From Methylotenera sp. (GTDB lineage Bacteria > Pseudomonadota > Gammaproteobacteria > Burkholderiales > Methylophilaceae), in NCBI GenBank assembly GCA_030693535.1, contig JAUYAL010000077.1:1-64000 (forward strand): a stretch of 64,000 nucleotides of DNA, read 5' to 3'. Made by a program: the position numbers and the translations under genes. Each line of letters begins with the position of its first letter. Position 1 is the first letter of the stretch. Shown here one piece after another: positions 25,333-34,268 of the stretch. The notes under the pieces were generated by a model. That model was not told the DNA's origin and made no database searches. It saw nothing but the letters and a program-made list of their open reading frames with translations.

Positions 25333-26547
25333 TTATTTCAGTTGAATAGTAAGTGATCTAGGCCCTCTAAATAATAGGTTTTTTCGCATATCAACATCTT
25401 TAATATGCCATGTAATAGGCAATCTACGTAATAAAGTTTCAAAAGCAATTCGCATTTCAAGTTTTGCAAGATGAACGCCAAGACAATAATGTATGCCATG
25501 CCCGAATGCCAATTCTGGCCCTGTAAAGTCTCTCTTAATATCAAATCTATCGGGTTGTTGAAATCTTTTTGGATCATGGTTGCAAGCACCTAGTGCGATA
25601 ACAACTGAATCGCCTTCATGAATTTTTACGCACCCAACATCAAAATCTTCAATAGCAGTTCGAATTCCAGAGAATTGTATTGAAGTGTCATGTCTTAGCA
25701 TTTCACTTATTAAATTATTCGGTATCAATTGACTTTTAGTAAATTCAGGAATCAAATCAGGTTTCTTTCGTAATAAAAGCAGGCCATTGCCAATGCTATC
25801 TGATGCAGTTTCTTGACCGGCAAATAAAATTTGTAAGAATAGTGAGATTAACGCTACGTCAATTTCATTGTCTAAGCGCTCAGAGCCAAGTAAATGTTTA
25901 AATAAAGTATGGCCGCCAATTTCATTTCTGCTAAGCATCTGCTGATAAATGAATCTATTTAATTCTGAGACTGCAGATAAACTAGGCTGATAATTGTGTG
26001 GCTGGTTTCTAAAATCCAGCGTGTTTGCTAACTCTTTTGTACAGTTCTTAAACCATGGTATATCAGGTGTTTTTGACCCCAGTATTTGGCAAATAATGCG
26101 TAGCGTTAAAGGGTAGGCAAAATCCCACATGGCATCAAATGTATCGTTTAATAACGCATGATCTAAAAGCTCGTTAGCGATATCTGTAATAGCTTTTTCA
26201 AGCTTTAAGATGGGGATTGCTCTAAAAAAACTTGCAACCATAAGTCGTTTCTGAGTATGCTCTGGCGCATCAAGAAATAATGGCCACTCAGCTACCTGTT
26301 GCCAAAATTTTAATGGTTCCCCTGAAAAATTGGCGAGAGGTTTTGCATGGCTTACTTTACTTCTGTCATGCACAAAAAGGTCGCTTTTGAGGATCTCTAT
26401 TGATTCATAGTAGCCACTAACATACCAGCATTCAGGAAATTCAGGCATAGGCGGGGTTCCTAAATGTACGGCCCCTTCTGTATGCATTTTGGCATAGGTT
26501 GGATATGGATCAATCAGGAATGAAGGTTCAAAAGGATTGAAACGCAA
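25333..26547 (-). CDS. cytochrome P450
   Basis: A soluble bacterial P450 of 404 residues that would hydroxylate or otherwise oxidise a small organic substrate using O2 and electrons from a ferredoxin system. Visible motifs are the I-helix oxygen-binding AGQETASDS (about residues 239-247), the ExxR motif EMLR (about 286) and the heme loop FGHGIHYCLG, whose cysteine (residue 355) ligates iron. No redox partner lies beside it. The stop is three bases from the end of the PaaK-like gene on the other strand, and the GNAT gene lies two bases upstream on this strand, so P450 and GNAT form an operon. Substrate unknown. Confidence 0.9.
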   Translation of the reverse strand: MRFNPFEPSFLIDPYPTYAKMHTEGAVHLGTPPMPEFPECWYVSGYYESIEILKSDLFVHDRSKVSHAKPLANFSGEPLKFWQQVAEWPLFLDAPEHTQKRLMVASFFRAIPILKLEKAITDIANELLDHALLNDTFDAMWDFAYPLTLRIICQILGSKTPDIPWFKNCTKELANTLDFRNQPHNYQPSLSAVSELNRFIYQQMLSRNEIGGHTLFKHLLGSERLDNEIDVALISLFLQILFAGQETASDSIGNGLLLLRKKPDLIPEFTKSQLIPNNLISEMLRHDTSIQFSGIRTAIEDFDVGCVKIHEGDSVVIALGACNHDPKRFQQPDRFDIKRDFTGPELAFGHGIHYCLGVHLAKLEMRIAFETLLRRLPITWHIKDVDMRKNLLFRGPRSLTIQLK

Positions 26548-26549
26548 CG

Positions 26550-27194
26550 TTAATCCCCTAATCTCTTATAAAAGCCAATTGCATAGCCTCCAGATTCTAA
26601 ATCTTCTGGCATAAAATTAGCGATTGGCTCTGTGAATTTACAAGCTAAGGTGCGGCTATAAAAATTGAGTACTGGATCGAGTAACCAAGAAGATTGATCT
26701 AAAGGGTAGTGATTAATCGCATGACGAATAGTCAGTTGTAGGCTTGTATTCTCAGAACTATAGCTTGGACAGCGACTAGCACCAACCAAGTATTGACAAT
26801 GATTCTTAAGTAGTATTTTCGTACCTTCGGCTATCAAATTAGGGCCGATTCTACCGTTTCTTATTTCGGGTAACAGCGCAAAGTTATATACGAAAGCTGC
26901 ATTGCTTGGCGTAATATTTGGCTGATTACTAAAATGATTGAAACTTTGGGGCATCGTACTGGTATTGTCAGGATCAAACTTGCCATATCGCCACGATGCA
27001 ATGCCAGATAAATGATTATTACGGAAGGCTCCAAGCATAGTGTGCCCCCATAATAGTCGTTTTTCTAAACAATCCTTACTGGCTCTTAATTGCGCTGGCC
27101 AAACATTGGATTCTAAATCAACAATATCGACTAGGTCATCTATTGATAGACGACGATAAATAATTATATTATCTTTATCTTTATCTTTAGTCAT
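26550..27194 (-). CDS. GNAT-like N-acyltransferase
   Basis: A 214-residue protein with a GNAT acyltransferase core. Strand FVYNFALLPEIRNGRIGPNLI (quoted in part: ALLPEIRNGRIGPNLIA, about residues 107-123) has the acyl-CoA pyrophosphate-binding pattern, followed by a helix and VGASRCPSY. A substrate-specific insert (residues 75-100) and a C-terminal SGGYAIGFYKRLGD complete it. The N-terminus is a short in-frame hexanucleotide repeat encoding KDKDKD. It is first gene of the P450 operon and may use the acyl product of the convergent PaaK-like ligase. Acceptor and acyl group are unknown. Confidence 0.7.
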   Translation of the reverse strand: MTKDKDKDNIIIYRRLSIDDLVDIVDLESNVWPAQLRASKDCLEKRLLWGHTMLGAFRNNHLSGIASWRYGKFDPDNTSTMPQSFNHFSNQPNITPSNAAFVYNFALLPEIRNGRIGPNLIAEGTKILLKNHCQYLVGASRCPSYSSENTSLQLTIRHAINHYPLDQSSWLLDPVLNFYSRTLACKFTEPIANFMPEDLESGGYAIGFYKRLGD

Positions 27195-27273
27195 TTAAAT
27201 ATTACTAAACTTGGTGAATTTAATAATAGCATGCAGATACAATGCGAAACTGACAATTAACCATTATTATAAT

Positions 27274-27522
27274 ATGAATCATAATCTTAATATTGCTGTA
27301 AATGCTGCATTATTAGGTGATTGGCATAGTGCCCATCACATCGTACAAAAGTACAATGATGCCAATGCTAATTGGTTGCATGCCATATTACACAAAATGG
27401 AAGATGATGAGTGGAACAGTAAGTATTGGTACGCTAAAACCGATGGCAAGCAATATGAAGATTATGCGGATGCAAATATGGAGTTAATTGCTATTCAAAA
27501 TTGGCTCGCAAGGCATTCTTAA
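27274..27522 (+). CDS. conserved small protein of unknown function
   Basis: An 82-residue soluble protein from the ATG at 27274; the upstream in-frame ATG at 27211 adds an implausible leader. It shows a pattern I know from an uncharacterised proteobacterial family: GDWHSAHHIVQ (about residues 16-26), NWLHAILHKMEDDEWNSKYWY (shortened: LHAILHKMEDDEW, about 35-47) and a terminal IQNWL. No catalytic motif can be assigned. It is divergent from the GNAT gene with 79 bases between starts and is not clearly part of that locus. Confidence 0.6.
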   Translation: MNHNLNIAVNAALLGDWHSAHHIVQKYNDANANWLHAILHKMEDDEWNSKYWYAKTDGKQYEDYADANMELIAIQNWLARHS

Positions 27523-27561
27523 AATGGCTTTATTGCTTTGGCTCGATGATATTTTAAGTTT

Positions 27562-27625
27562 GTTCGCGTTGAGCTTTTCGAAATGTGAATAGATACAACG
27601 CCTTCGACAGACTCTGGCCGAACGG
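27562..27625. repeat. interspersed imperfect inverted repeat
   Basis: GTTCGCGTTGAGCTTTTCGAA (split as GTTCGCGTTGAG plus CTTTTCGAA) faces CTTCGACAGACTCTGGCCGAAC across about 20 bases. This is the GTTCG...GAGC..TCGAA / TTCGA...CGAAC repeat frequently scattered between genes in proteobacterial genomes. The arms are degraded. Confidence 0.5.
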
Positions 27626-27657
27626 ATATTGATGCTTCATCGAACCATATTAAAGTT

Positions 27658-28044
27658 TTAAGGTTTATTTGGAGGTGGGGGTGATGGTTTTGCCATGGAC
27701 TTAGGTCTTCCTCTAGGTTTGAAACGTGTAAATTACCGTTTTTTATTGATTTTCCCAGACTGAAATGCTACTGATGGCTGGAATGTTGAAGTGCGCCACT
27801 GTCTGATTGATTGACCACATATACTGACGATATGCTCAATCACGGAACGTTTGAACACTGGGGAATACTCGGTACTAGATCTCCTACTTAATGCTTCTGC
27901 ACCATGAAATCTATACAAACTAACCCACTTAAGCACTGTACTTTGTTGAACTTCAAATTTCTTTGAGGTGGATGTAAAACTATCTATATTTTGAAGGTAA
28001 TGGTCAACTACTGATAACTTAAATTCATATGAATATTTAGCCAT
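27658..28044 (-). pseudogene. IS3-family (IS150-like) orfA, frameshifted
   Basis: The frame starts well (MAKYSYEFKLSVVDHYL, then an HTH with VLKWVSLYRFHGAEAL) but goes wrong after VIEHI. The expected continuation NQTVAHFNIPAIS appears in a neighbouring frame, and the usual end (KPRGRPKSMAKP, ending at TAA 27658-27660) is back in the original frame beyond an internal stop. The total span, 387 bases, is a multiple of three, so two shifts cancel. The orfB integrase is absent downstream, so the element cannot move itself. Confidence 0.8.
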
Positions 28045-28048
28045 AAAA

Positions 28049-28099
28049 AACTGCACCTTAATAAGTTAGACATTAATGTCCAACTTTTGGGGTGCAGTT
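28049..28099. repeat. interrupted palindrome at the IS3 remnant end
   Basis: AACTGCACC (28049-28057) pairs with GGTGCAGTT (28091-28099), and the centre GACATTAATGTC (28069-28080) is itself a perfect palindrome, flanked by AAGTT/AACTT. It overlaps the IS end and lies just upstream of the orfA start, so it may have hindered translation from outside transcripts. Confidence 0.6.
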
Positions 28100-28141
28100 C
28101 AATTTACGAGCCTTTCATGTGTGTAGTGAAAACTAAATAGT

Positions 28142-29263
28142 TTATTCAAAAAAATCTTTTACTTTATCCATCCAAGACTTATTCCTCGGGCTATGCTTTC
28201 CTGAATCAGCCTGCGTACTTGTTTCAAATTCGAGTAACAATTCTTTTTGCTTCTCGGTTAGTTTAACAGGTGTTTCAACGACAACGTGCACCATTAGATC
28301 CCCATGGTCAGATTGACGCAGTGGTTTGATGCCTTTGCCACGTAATCTAAAGACGGCGCCAGTTTGAGTCTCTGCTGGTATTTTCATTTTGGCTGAGCCA
28401 CCCAAAGTAGGCACTTCAATTTCACCACCTAATGCGGCCGTGCTAAAGCTAATAGGCATTTCGCAATGTAAATTACCACCTTCACGTTGAAAAATTTCAT
28501 GTTCTTTTAGGTGAATCACAACATACAAATCACCTGTTGGCCCACCATTAACGCCAGCTTCACCTTCGCCTGTCAAACGGATGCGATCACCTTCATCCAC
28601 GCCAGCGGGAATTTTGACAGAAAGTGTTTTGTTTTGTTTGAGGCGACCCGCGCCACTGCAAGTTGGGCAAGGGTCTTTGACCATTTTTCCGTTGCCATGG
28701 CATTTTGGACATGTTTGTTGTACGGAGAAAAATCCTTGTTGCATACGTACTTGGCCATGTCCACCACAAGTGGTACAAGTGACTGGCTGAGTGCCTGGGC
28801 GTGCGCCAGAGCCTTTACAGGTTTCACATGTTGCTTGTACGGGTATACGAATTTTTGTTTCCGTGCCTTTAGCTGCATCTTCTAGGCTAATCTCCATGTT
28901 GTAGCGCAAATCTGCACCGCGATACACGTTGTTACGTTGCCCGCCTGTACGTCCACCACCAAAAATATCACCAAAAATATCACCAAATGCATCACCAAAA
29001 CCTGCACCACCAAAGCCACCTGCACCTGCGCCTTGTTCTACGCCAGCATGGCCGTATTGATCATAGGCCGCACGTTTTTGATCATCACTTAACATTTCAT
29101 AGGCTTCTTTCGCCTCTTTGAAATGCTCTTCAGCTTTCGGGTTATCAGGGTTGCGATCAGGATGATGCTTCATTGCCAGTTTTCGATAAGACTTTTTAAT
29201 GTCTTCCTCTGAGGCATCTTTGTTTACGCCAAGTATTTCGTAATAATCTCTTTTAGTTGCCAT
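28142..29263 (-). CDS. dnaJ: chaperone protein DnaJ
   Basis: Hsp40 co-chaperone of 373 residues that delivers unfolded proteins to DnaK and stimulates its ATPase. Order of domains: J domain with HPD (KHHPDRN, about 31-37), a Gly/Phe-rich linker (about 75-110), four zinc-binding repeats ([32 protein letters not shown], about 140-205), then the substrate-binding C-terminal domains. It is last of the grpE-dnaK-dnaJ run. A 132-base spacer with hairpin-forming CGTTAG repeats separates it from dnaK and may lower its expression relative to dnaK. Confidence 0.96.
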   Translation of the reverse strand: MATKRDYYEILGVNKDASEEDIKKSYRKLAMKHHPDRNPDNPKAEEHFKEAKEAYEMLSDDQKRAAYDQYGHAGVEQGAGAGGFGGAGFGDAFGDIFGDIFGGGRTGGQRNNVYRGADLRYNMEISLEDAAKGTETKIRIPVQATCETCKGSGARPGTQPVTCTTCGGHGQVRMQQGFFSVQQTCPKCHGNGKMVKDPCPTCSGAGRLKQNKTLSVKIPAGVDEGDRIRLTGEGEAGVNGGPTGDLYVVIHLKEHEIFQREGGNLHCEMPISFSTAALGGEIEVPTLGGSAKMKIPAETQTGAVFRLRGKGIKPLRQSDHGDLMVHVVVETPVKLTEKQKELLLEFETSTQADSGKHSPRNKSWMDKVKDFFE

Positions 29264-29271
29264 AATTTAGC

Positions 29272-29399
29272 CGTTAGTTTGTTGTCGTTAGTTGGCGGTA
29301 GTTAATTGCAATTTTTTAGTCGTTAGTTATTAGCGCAAAAGTCGTTAGCACCACTTGGATGCTAACGACTATCTACTAACGACTAATGGCTGCCGTTAG
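29272..29399. repeat. cluster of CGTTAG repeats between dnaK and dnaJ
   Basis: CGTTAG occurs on the plus strand at 29272, 29286, 29321, 29343 and 29394, and inverted (CTAACG) at 29362 and 29376. That is seven copies in 128 bases, usually as GTCGTTAG. The last copy overlaps the dnaK stop codon. Spacing is irregular. Copies in opposite orientation form the stem at 29340-29370. Confidence 0.75.
29337..29370 (-). terminator. terminator-like hairpin between dnaK and dnaJ
   Basis: On the minus strand AGTCGTTAGCA pairs with TGCTAACGACT, 11 perfect base pairs with a nine-base loop, followed by TTT. It probably attenuates or processes the dnaK-dnaJ transcript rather than ending it, since dnaJ has no obvious promoter of its own. 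Confidence 0.5.
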
Positions 29400-31321
29400 T
29401 CTTTTTTCACTTCTTCAAACTCCGCGTCCAGTACATCGCCATCAACAGTTTTTTCACCTTCTTGGCTTGGTTGCGCACTTTGTGTGTTGGCCTCAGCTTG
29501 CTCTGCAGCGTACACTTTTTCACCTAGTTTTTGCGAAGCTTCTGTTAAAACAGTTGTTTTTGCTTCAATTGCTTCTTTATCATCTGATTGCAATACTTCT
29601 TCAACGCCTTTAATTGCAGATTCAATCGCTTCTTTTTCAGACACATCTAACTTGTCGCCATGCTCAGCTAACGATTTTTTTACACTATGTAACATGCCGT
29701 CAGCTGCGTTGCGCGCATCTACTAACTCGCGATATTTCTTGTCTTCATCAGCATATTTAATTGCATCTTCTTCCATTTGCTGAATTTCTGCTTCAGATAA
29801 GCCAGAGTTGGCTTTAATGGTAATTTTATTTTCTTTACCAGTTGCTTTGTCTTTTGCGCTTACATGTAAAATGCCGTTAGCATCAATGTCAAAAGTTACC
29901 TCAATTTGAGGCATGCCACGTGGTGCAGGTGGAATATCGCTTAAGTTAAATTGGCCTAGCGACTTGTTTGCAGCCGCTTTCTCACGCTCACCTTGCAACA
30001 CTTGGATAGTAACCGCATTTTGGTTGTCATCAGCTGTGGAGAATGTTTGAGAAGCTTTTGTAGGAATCGTTGTGTTTTTCTTGATGACTTTAGTCATCAC
30101 ACCGCCAAGTGTTTCAATACCTAGTGATAATGGTGTGACATCGAGCAACAACACATCTTTTACGTCACCTTTTAATACACCACCTTGAATCGCCGCGCCC
30201 ACAGCTACAGCTTCATCAGGGTTAACGTCTTTACGTGGTTCTTTACCAAAAATCTCTTTAACTTTCTCCTGCACTTTTGGCATACGACTTTGACCGCCAA
30301 CTAAAATCACATCAGTAATGTCGTCGATAGAAACGCCTGCATCTTTAATCGCAGTGCGGCATGGCGCCATCGTGCGCTCAATTAAGTCCTCTACTAAGCT
30401 TTCTAATTTAGCTCGAGTGATTTTTACCACCAAGTGTTTAGGGCCAGTTGCATCAGCTGTGATATATGGCAAATTAACTTCGGTCTGTGTAGCGCCAGAA
30501 AGCTCAATTTTTGCTTTCTCAGCTGCTTCTTTCAAGCGTTGTTTAGCTAATAAATCATTACGTAAATCTAAACCGCCATTTTCCTTTTTGAACTCATCGG
30601 CCAAAAAGTCAATTAAGCGGTTATCAAAGTCTTCACCACCTAGGAATGTGTCGCCATTGGTTGATAGTACTTCAAATTGATGTTCGCCATCAATACTTGA
30701 AATTTCAATAATAGAAACGTCAAATGTACCGCCACCCAAGTCATACACCGCAATTTTTCGATCGCCTTCTTGTTTATCTAAACCGAATGCCAATGCTGCG
30801 GCTGTTGGTTCATTAATAATGCGTTTAACATCTAAACCTGCAATACGACCTGCATCTTTGGTCGCTTGGCGCTGAGAATCGTTAAAGTAGGCTGGTACAG
30901 TAATTACTGCCTCTGTCACTTCTTCGCCCAAATAGTCTTCAGCAGTTTTCTTCATTTTGCGTAACACTTCGGCAGAAATTTGCGGTGGTGCCATTTTTAC
31001 ACCACGAACTTCTACCCATGCATCGCCGTTATCGGCTTTTGCGATGGTGTAAGGCATCAATCCGATATCTTTTTGTACTTCTTTTTCGTCAAAACGACGA
31101 CCTATTAGACGCTTAACTGCATAAAGCGTATTTTTCGGGTTAGTCACCGCTTGGCGTTTTGCTGGTGCGCCAGCTAAAATCTCACCATCTTCTTGATACG
31201 CGATAATAGAAGGCGTAGTGCGTGTACCTTCAGCATTTTCAATAACGCGCGGTTTTCCACCTTCCATCACAGCTACACATGAGTTGGTTGTACCTAAATC
31301 AATACCAATAATTTTTCCCAT
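29396..31321 (-). CDS. dnaK: chaperone protein DnaK (Hsp70)
   Basis: ATP-dependent Hsp70 chaperone of 641 residues. N-terminal ATPase domain: [16 protein letters not shown], the [16 protein letters not shown] motif (here [14 protein letters not shown], about 194) and [11 protein letters not shown] (about 340). Substrate domain: [17 protein letters not shown], then a helical lid and a C-terminus ending EEVKKD, the tetrapeptide-like tail of bacterial DnaK. It is the middle gene of grpE-dnaK-dnaJ and may be read both from the grpE promoter and from a weaker heat-shock-like promoter at 31400-31429. Confidence 0.97.
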   Translation of the reverse strand: MGKIIGIDLGTTNSCVAVMEGGKPRVIENAEGTRTTPSIIAYQEDGEILAGAPAKRQAVTNPKNTLYAVKRLIGRRFDEKEVQKDIGLMPYTIAKADNGDAWVEVRGVKMAPPQISAEVLRKMKKTAEDYLGEEVTEAVITVPAYFNDSQRQATKDAGRIAGLDVKRIINEPTAAALAFGLDKQEGDRKIAVYDLGGGTFDVSIIEISSIDGEHQFEVLSTNGDTFLGGEDFDNRLIDFLADEFKKENGGLDLRNDLLAKQRLKEAAEKAKIELSGATQTEVNLPYITADATGPKHLVVKITRAKLESLVEDLIERTMAPCRTAIKDAGVSIDDITDVILVGGQSRMPKVQEKVKEIFGKEPRKDVNPDEAVAVGAAIQGGVLKGDVKDVLLLDVTPLSLGIETLGGVMTKVIKKNTTIPTKASQTFSTADDNQNAVTIQVLQGEREKAAANKSLGQFNLSDIPPAPRGMPQIEVTFDIDANGILHVSAKDKATGKENKITIKANSGLSEAEIQQMEEDAIKYADEDKKYRELVDARNAADGMLHSVKKSLAEHGDKLDVSEKEAIESAIKGVEEVLQSDDKEAIEAKTTVLTEASQKLGEKVYAAEQAEANTQSAQPSQEGEKTVDGDVLDAEFEEVKKD

Positions 31322-31399
31322 AATTTCTATTCCTCTTTACTGATTAATATGCTGTATTACTCAAAGGCAACCAGCAGTGTTAAATTTATACCTTGAAGT

Positions 31400-31429
31400 T
31401 ATTGTGGTGATTGTTTTTATTATTTCAAG
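31400..31429 (-). promoter_or_regulatory. possible weak heat-shock promoter before dnaK
   Basis: On the minus strand CTTGAAA (31429-31423) matches the sigma-32 -35 box, and CCACAATA (31407-31400) sits 15 bases on as a poor -10. It is supported mainly by position in the 142-base grpE-dnaK gap. Confidence 0.3.
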
Positions 31430-31463
31430 TGGCCAAGTTCAATTGATTTAATTGAAAATAAAA

Positions 31464-31988
31464 CTATTTAGCCACCATCACTAAAGCTGGACGTAATACA
31501 CGATCATTCAGCGTGTAGCCCTTTTGTAAAACGGTAGTCACTGTGTTCGGTTCTCCGCTATTTTCTAACATGCTGATTGCTTGATGTTTATTTGGGTCAA
31601 ACTTTTCCCCCACTGGGTTTATTTCAGTAATATTGAATTTATCAAAAACTGAAGCCAGTTGATTTGTAGTAATTTGAACACCGTCTTTGTAACTTTGTAC
31701 GTCAGTTGATTCAATCAGCAAGGCTGCGTCTAAACTATCTTTAACTGCCAATAATTCGTTTGAGAATTTTTCTAAAGCAAATTTACGAGCTTTTTCAATA
31801 TCGTCCATTGCACGACGACGTATATTTTCGCCATCTGCTTTCACATATAAAACTGCAGCTTTTGCTTCTGCAAGCTGCGTTTCTAATTCGCTAATACGAT
31901 CATCCAATGAGCCCGCGTCAGCATTTTTCTGTAAATCGTCATCAGTTTGCATTGCTTCATTTTCTGAAATTTGATTTTCTTGTTGCAT
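31464..31988 (-). CDS. grpE: nucleotide exchange factor GrpE
   Basis: Releases ADP from DnaK. The 174 residues have the acidic disordered N-terminus, a long coiled-coil helix (about 28-85, with [18 protein letters not shown]) and the C-terminal beta domain ([30 protein letters not shown]). It is first gene of the run, preceded by a strong sigma-32 promoter. No CIRCE element is present in the upstream gap even though hrcA occurs in this window. Confidence 0.95.
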   Translation of the reverse strand: MQQENQISENEAMQTDDDLQKNADAGSLDDRISELETQLAEAKAAVLYVKADGENIRRRAMDDIEKARKFALEKFSNELLAVKDSLDAALLIESTDVQSYKDGVQITTNQLASVFDKFNITEINPVGEKFDPNKHQAISMLENSGEPNTVTTVLQKGYTLNDRVLRPALVMVAK

Positions 31989-32033
31989 GAATTACCTCAT
32001 TTAAAAATTTGAATTTGAATAATAATGGATTGA

Positions 32034-32061
32034 AAATGGGGATGACCGAATGTATTTCAAG
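32034..32061 (-). promoter_or_regulatory. sigma-32 heat-shock promoter of grpE-dnaK-dnaJ
   Basis: On the minus strand the -35 CTTGAAA (32061-32055) and -10 CCCCATTT (32041-32034) are separated by 13 bases. Both boxes match the sigma-32 consensus fully and lie about 45 bases before the grpE ATG. Confidence 0.85.
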
Positions 32062-32096
32062 AGTGGATAGTAAAATTACTGTAATTTATAACGGTT

Positions 32097-33065
32097 TTAA
32101 TTTGATTTTGATAAGTTAAGAAAGGCTTCAAAAACTTCAGAAACAGAGGATATTTTTTGAGGACCACCTAGATTGATTGCAGGGGCAGAAGCCCCTGCAT
32201 AAACGCCAGTCATTTTTGGGTCAGTGTCTGTATAGATAGCAATTGTTGGTATGTTGAGAGCAACTGCCAGGTGCGATAAGCCAGTATCAACACCAATAGC
32301 AACCTGAGCTTTACTAATTACGGTAGCTAGTTGTGCGATTGTTGATTTTGGTAAGACGATGACATTTTTTATAGTCTTAGCGATTTGTTGCGCACGTTGA
32401 AGCTCTTTTTCGCTCGCCCAAGGTAAGACGAGGTCTAATTGATGCTCAGCTAGTTTGTTTCCTAACTTAATCCAATGGTCTGTAGGCCATAGTTTGGAAT
32501 CGCGACTAGTGGCATGTAATCCGATAACATATGGCTTGTGTAGGTTTATTTCAATATCAGTCTTCGCTTGAATACCATAATTAGGTAGGCTATTCGGTAT
32601 CGGGTAATTAACAGCGAGCGCTGCTAAAATTCGGTTACGCACTACAGCATGTTGTGTTAGTGCCACGCGGTGCGTTGTGTCATAAAAAAAACTGGCAAGC
32701 GGTTCGCGTGCAGAATTTTTATCGTAACCATGTTTGTGTCCGATGCAAAAATAAGTCATCAAGCCACTTTTGAGCAAGCCTTGCGTATCCAAAATGATGT
32801 CGTAGTGTTGTTTTACAAGATATTGTTTTAGGGTGCTTATATCTCTCCAAGTGTTCCTGTTAAATATTGCTTTACGCCAACGTCGAACGGCAATAGGGAT
32901 GACCTGGTTGACTAAAGGATGCAGTTTTGGAATATCAGCGAAGCTTTCTTCTACTAACCAATCAATTTGCACGTCAGAATAGTGTGCATGAATATCTGCA
33001 ATAATCGGCAGATTATGAATTACGTCACCCAAAGATGATGTTTTAACGATAAGCAATTTCAGCAT
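32097..33065 (-). CDS. waaC: LPS heptosyltransferase I (WaaC)
   Basis: Adds the first L-glycero-D-manno-heptose to Kdo in the LPS inner core, on the cytoplasmic face of the inner membrane (family GT9). From ATG 33065 it has 322 residues beginning MLKLLIVKTSSLGDVIHNLP, the diagnostic WaaC start; upstream ATGs in the same frame only add a non-conserved leader. The donor domain shows GLHATSRDSKLWP (about 188-200) and GVDTGLSHLAVAL (about 267-279). It is divergent from waaG with only 51 bases between start codons, so promoters must overlap. Confidence 0.93.
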   Translation of the reverse strand: MLKLLIVKTSSLGDVIHNLPIIADIHAHYSDVQIDWLVEESFADIPKLHPLVNQVIPIAVRRWRKAIFNRNTWRDISTLKQYLVKQHYDIILDTQGLLKSGLMTYFCIGHKHGYDKNSAREPLASFFYDTTHRVALTQHAVVRNRILAALAVNYPIPNSLPNYGIQAKTDIEINLHKPYVIGLHATSRDSKLWPTDHWIKLGNKLAEHQLDLVLPWASEKELQRAQQIAKTIKNVIVLPKSTIAQLATVISKAQVAIGVDTGLSHLAVALNIPTIAIYTDTDPKMTGVYAGASAPAINLGGPQKISSVSEVFEAFLNLSKSN

Positions 33066-33116
33066 AGTGTCGATTTTCGCATACAATTTAGCTTTTAATA
33101 GCGAAAGTGTGCAATT

Positions 33117-34268
33117 TTGAAGTTTGCTATCTTGATTTTCAAGTACTTTCCATATGGTGGCATGCAGCGCGATATGCTGCGAACTGCCAATGAGCTTGTA
33201 AAGCGTGGGCACGAAGTTGAGATTTTCACTATGCTTTGGGATGGACCAATGCCCTATCAAGGCTCGTGCGCCGCAATCAAGGTACATGTCTTGCCGCAAA
33301 CGGGGTTATTCAATTATCAGCGTTATCAAAAGTTCATAGAGGTTGCTTTTAGCCACATTAAAGCGAATGAGTTTGATTATATTTTTGGGTATAACCGCAT
33401 GGCGGGGTTAGACGCACATTTTGCGGCAGACCCTTGTTTTATTGAGCGTGCGCATAAACAACGCAGCTTTTTATATCGACTTTTACCTAGGTTTAAATGG
33501 TTTGCCGCCTGTGAAAAGGCGATATTTTCACATGATAAAAAAACAGAAGTGTTGGCCGTTTCACTTACTGAAAAGGCTCATTTTCAACATTGGTACGGTA
33601 TGCAAGATGCGCGTTATCACTACATACCACCATTTTTGTCGCCAGAACGCTTTTTGCTGCAAGATAAACAAGCCATGCGCGCTCATTTGCGTCATGATTT
33701 CGGGTTCGGTCTGAATGACTTTGTTTATTTGCTGACTGGATCAGGCTTCGCTATGAAAGGTTTGGACCGTGCTATTCTTGCATTAGCTGCATTACCAGAT
33801 GATTTACGTGTCAATACAAGGTTGGTTGCGGTAGGGCAAGATAACCCAAAACACTTTAGTAAAATGGCGAAGAAGCTAGGATTAGTGAATAATGTGGTGA
33901 TATCTAAAGGTAGGCTTGACATTCCACAGTTGATGCAAGGAGCAGATGCGTGTGTGCATCCTGCATATCGAGAAAACACCGGTTTAGTAATTTTGGAAGC
34001 GTTGGCATGTGGAGCGCCTATCTTGGTTACGGCTAGTTGCGGTTATGCGCATCATGTTGTTGAAGCCAATGCTGGTATTGTTAATGCGATGCCATTTAAT
34101 CAGCTTAATTTTAATGAACAGTTTTTAGAAATGCGGCTAACTAGTAAAAAGCAATTGTGGTCTGAAAATGGATTAAGTTATGCAAAGAATATCATGCAGG
34201 CAAATGATGGTAGTGCTGAAGCTAACATTTTGATTGATCTTGCATTGCGTAAGAAAAACGCGCCATGA
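33117..34268 (+). CDS. waaG: LPS core glucosyltransferase (WaaG-like, GT4)
   Basis: A 383-residue GT4 glycosyltransferase that extends the inner core from heptose II. It starts with the WaaG pattern FAILIFKYFPYGGMQRDMLRTA (quoted: IFKYFPYGGMQRDM). The C-terminal domain carries GSGFAMKGLDRAILAL, then HPAYRENTGLVILEALACG (about 290-308), the nucleotide-sugar E-x7-E motif. Start is TTG at 33117. The stop overlaps the next gene by four bases, so waaG-waaP are coupled. The attached hexose cannot be proven from sequence. Confidence 0.9.
   Translation: MKFAILIFKYFPYGGMQRDMLRTANELVKRGHEVEIFTMLWDGPMPYQGSCAAIKVHVLPQTGLFNYQRYQKFIEVAFSHIKANEFDYIFGYNRMAGLDAHFAADPCFIERAHKQRSFLYRLLPRFKWFAACEKAIFSHDKKTEVLAVSLTEKAHFQHWYGMQDARYHYIPPFLSPERFLLQDKQAMRAHLRHDFGFGLNDFVYLLTGSGFAMKGLDRAILALAALPDDLRVNTRLVAVGQDNPKHFSKMAKKLGLVNNVVISKGRLDIPQLMQGADACVHPAYRENTGLVILEALACGAPILVTASCGYAHHVVEANAGIVNAMPFNQLNFNEQFLEMRLTSKKQLWSENGLSYAKNIMQANDGSAEANILIDLALRKKNAP

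Larger units (their letters stand above)
27658..28102 (-). mobile_element. IS3-family remnant (left end and orfA only)
   Basis: The left end reads TGAACTGCACCCCAAAAGTT on the minus strand from about 28102, the TGAAC...CCCC type end of IS3-family elements. It is followed by the decayed orfA; orfB and a right end are not seen before the repeat at 27562. Confidence 0.7.

Noticed and set aside
29345..29366. TTAGCA...TGCTAA resembling a CIRCE operator between dnaK and dnaJ
   Set aside because: The half-sites match CIRCE only partly and are nine bases apart, where CIRCE would leave fifteen between these hexamers. The match is explained by the CGTTAG repeat array.
29272..29399. CGTTAG array as a CRISPR
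   Set aside because: The repeat is six to eight bases, spacing is irregular and two copies are inverted; there are no cas genes.
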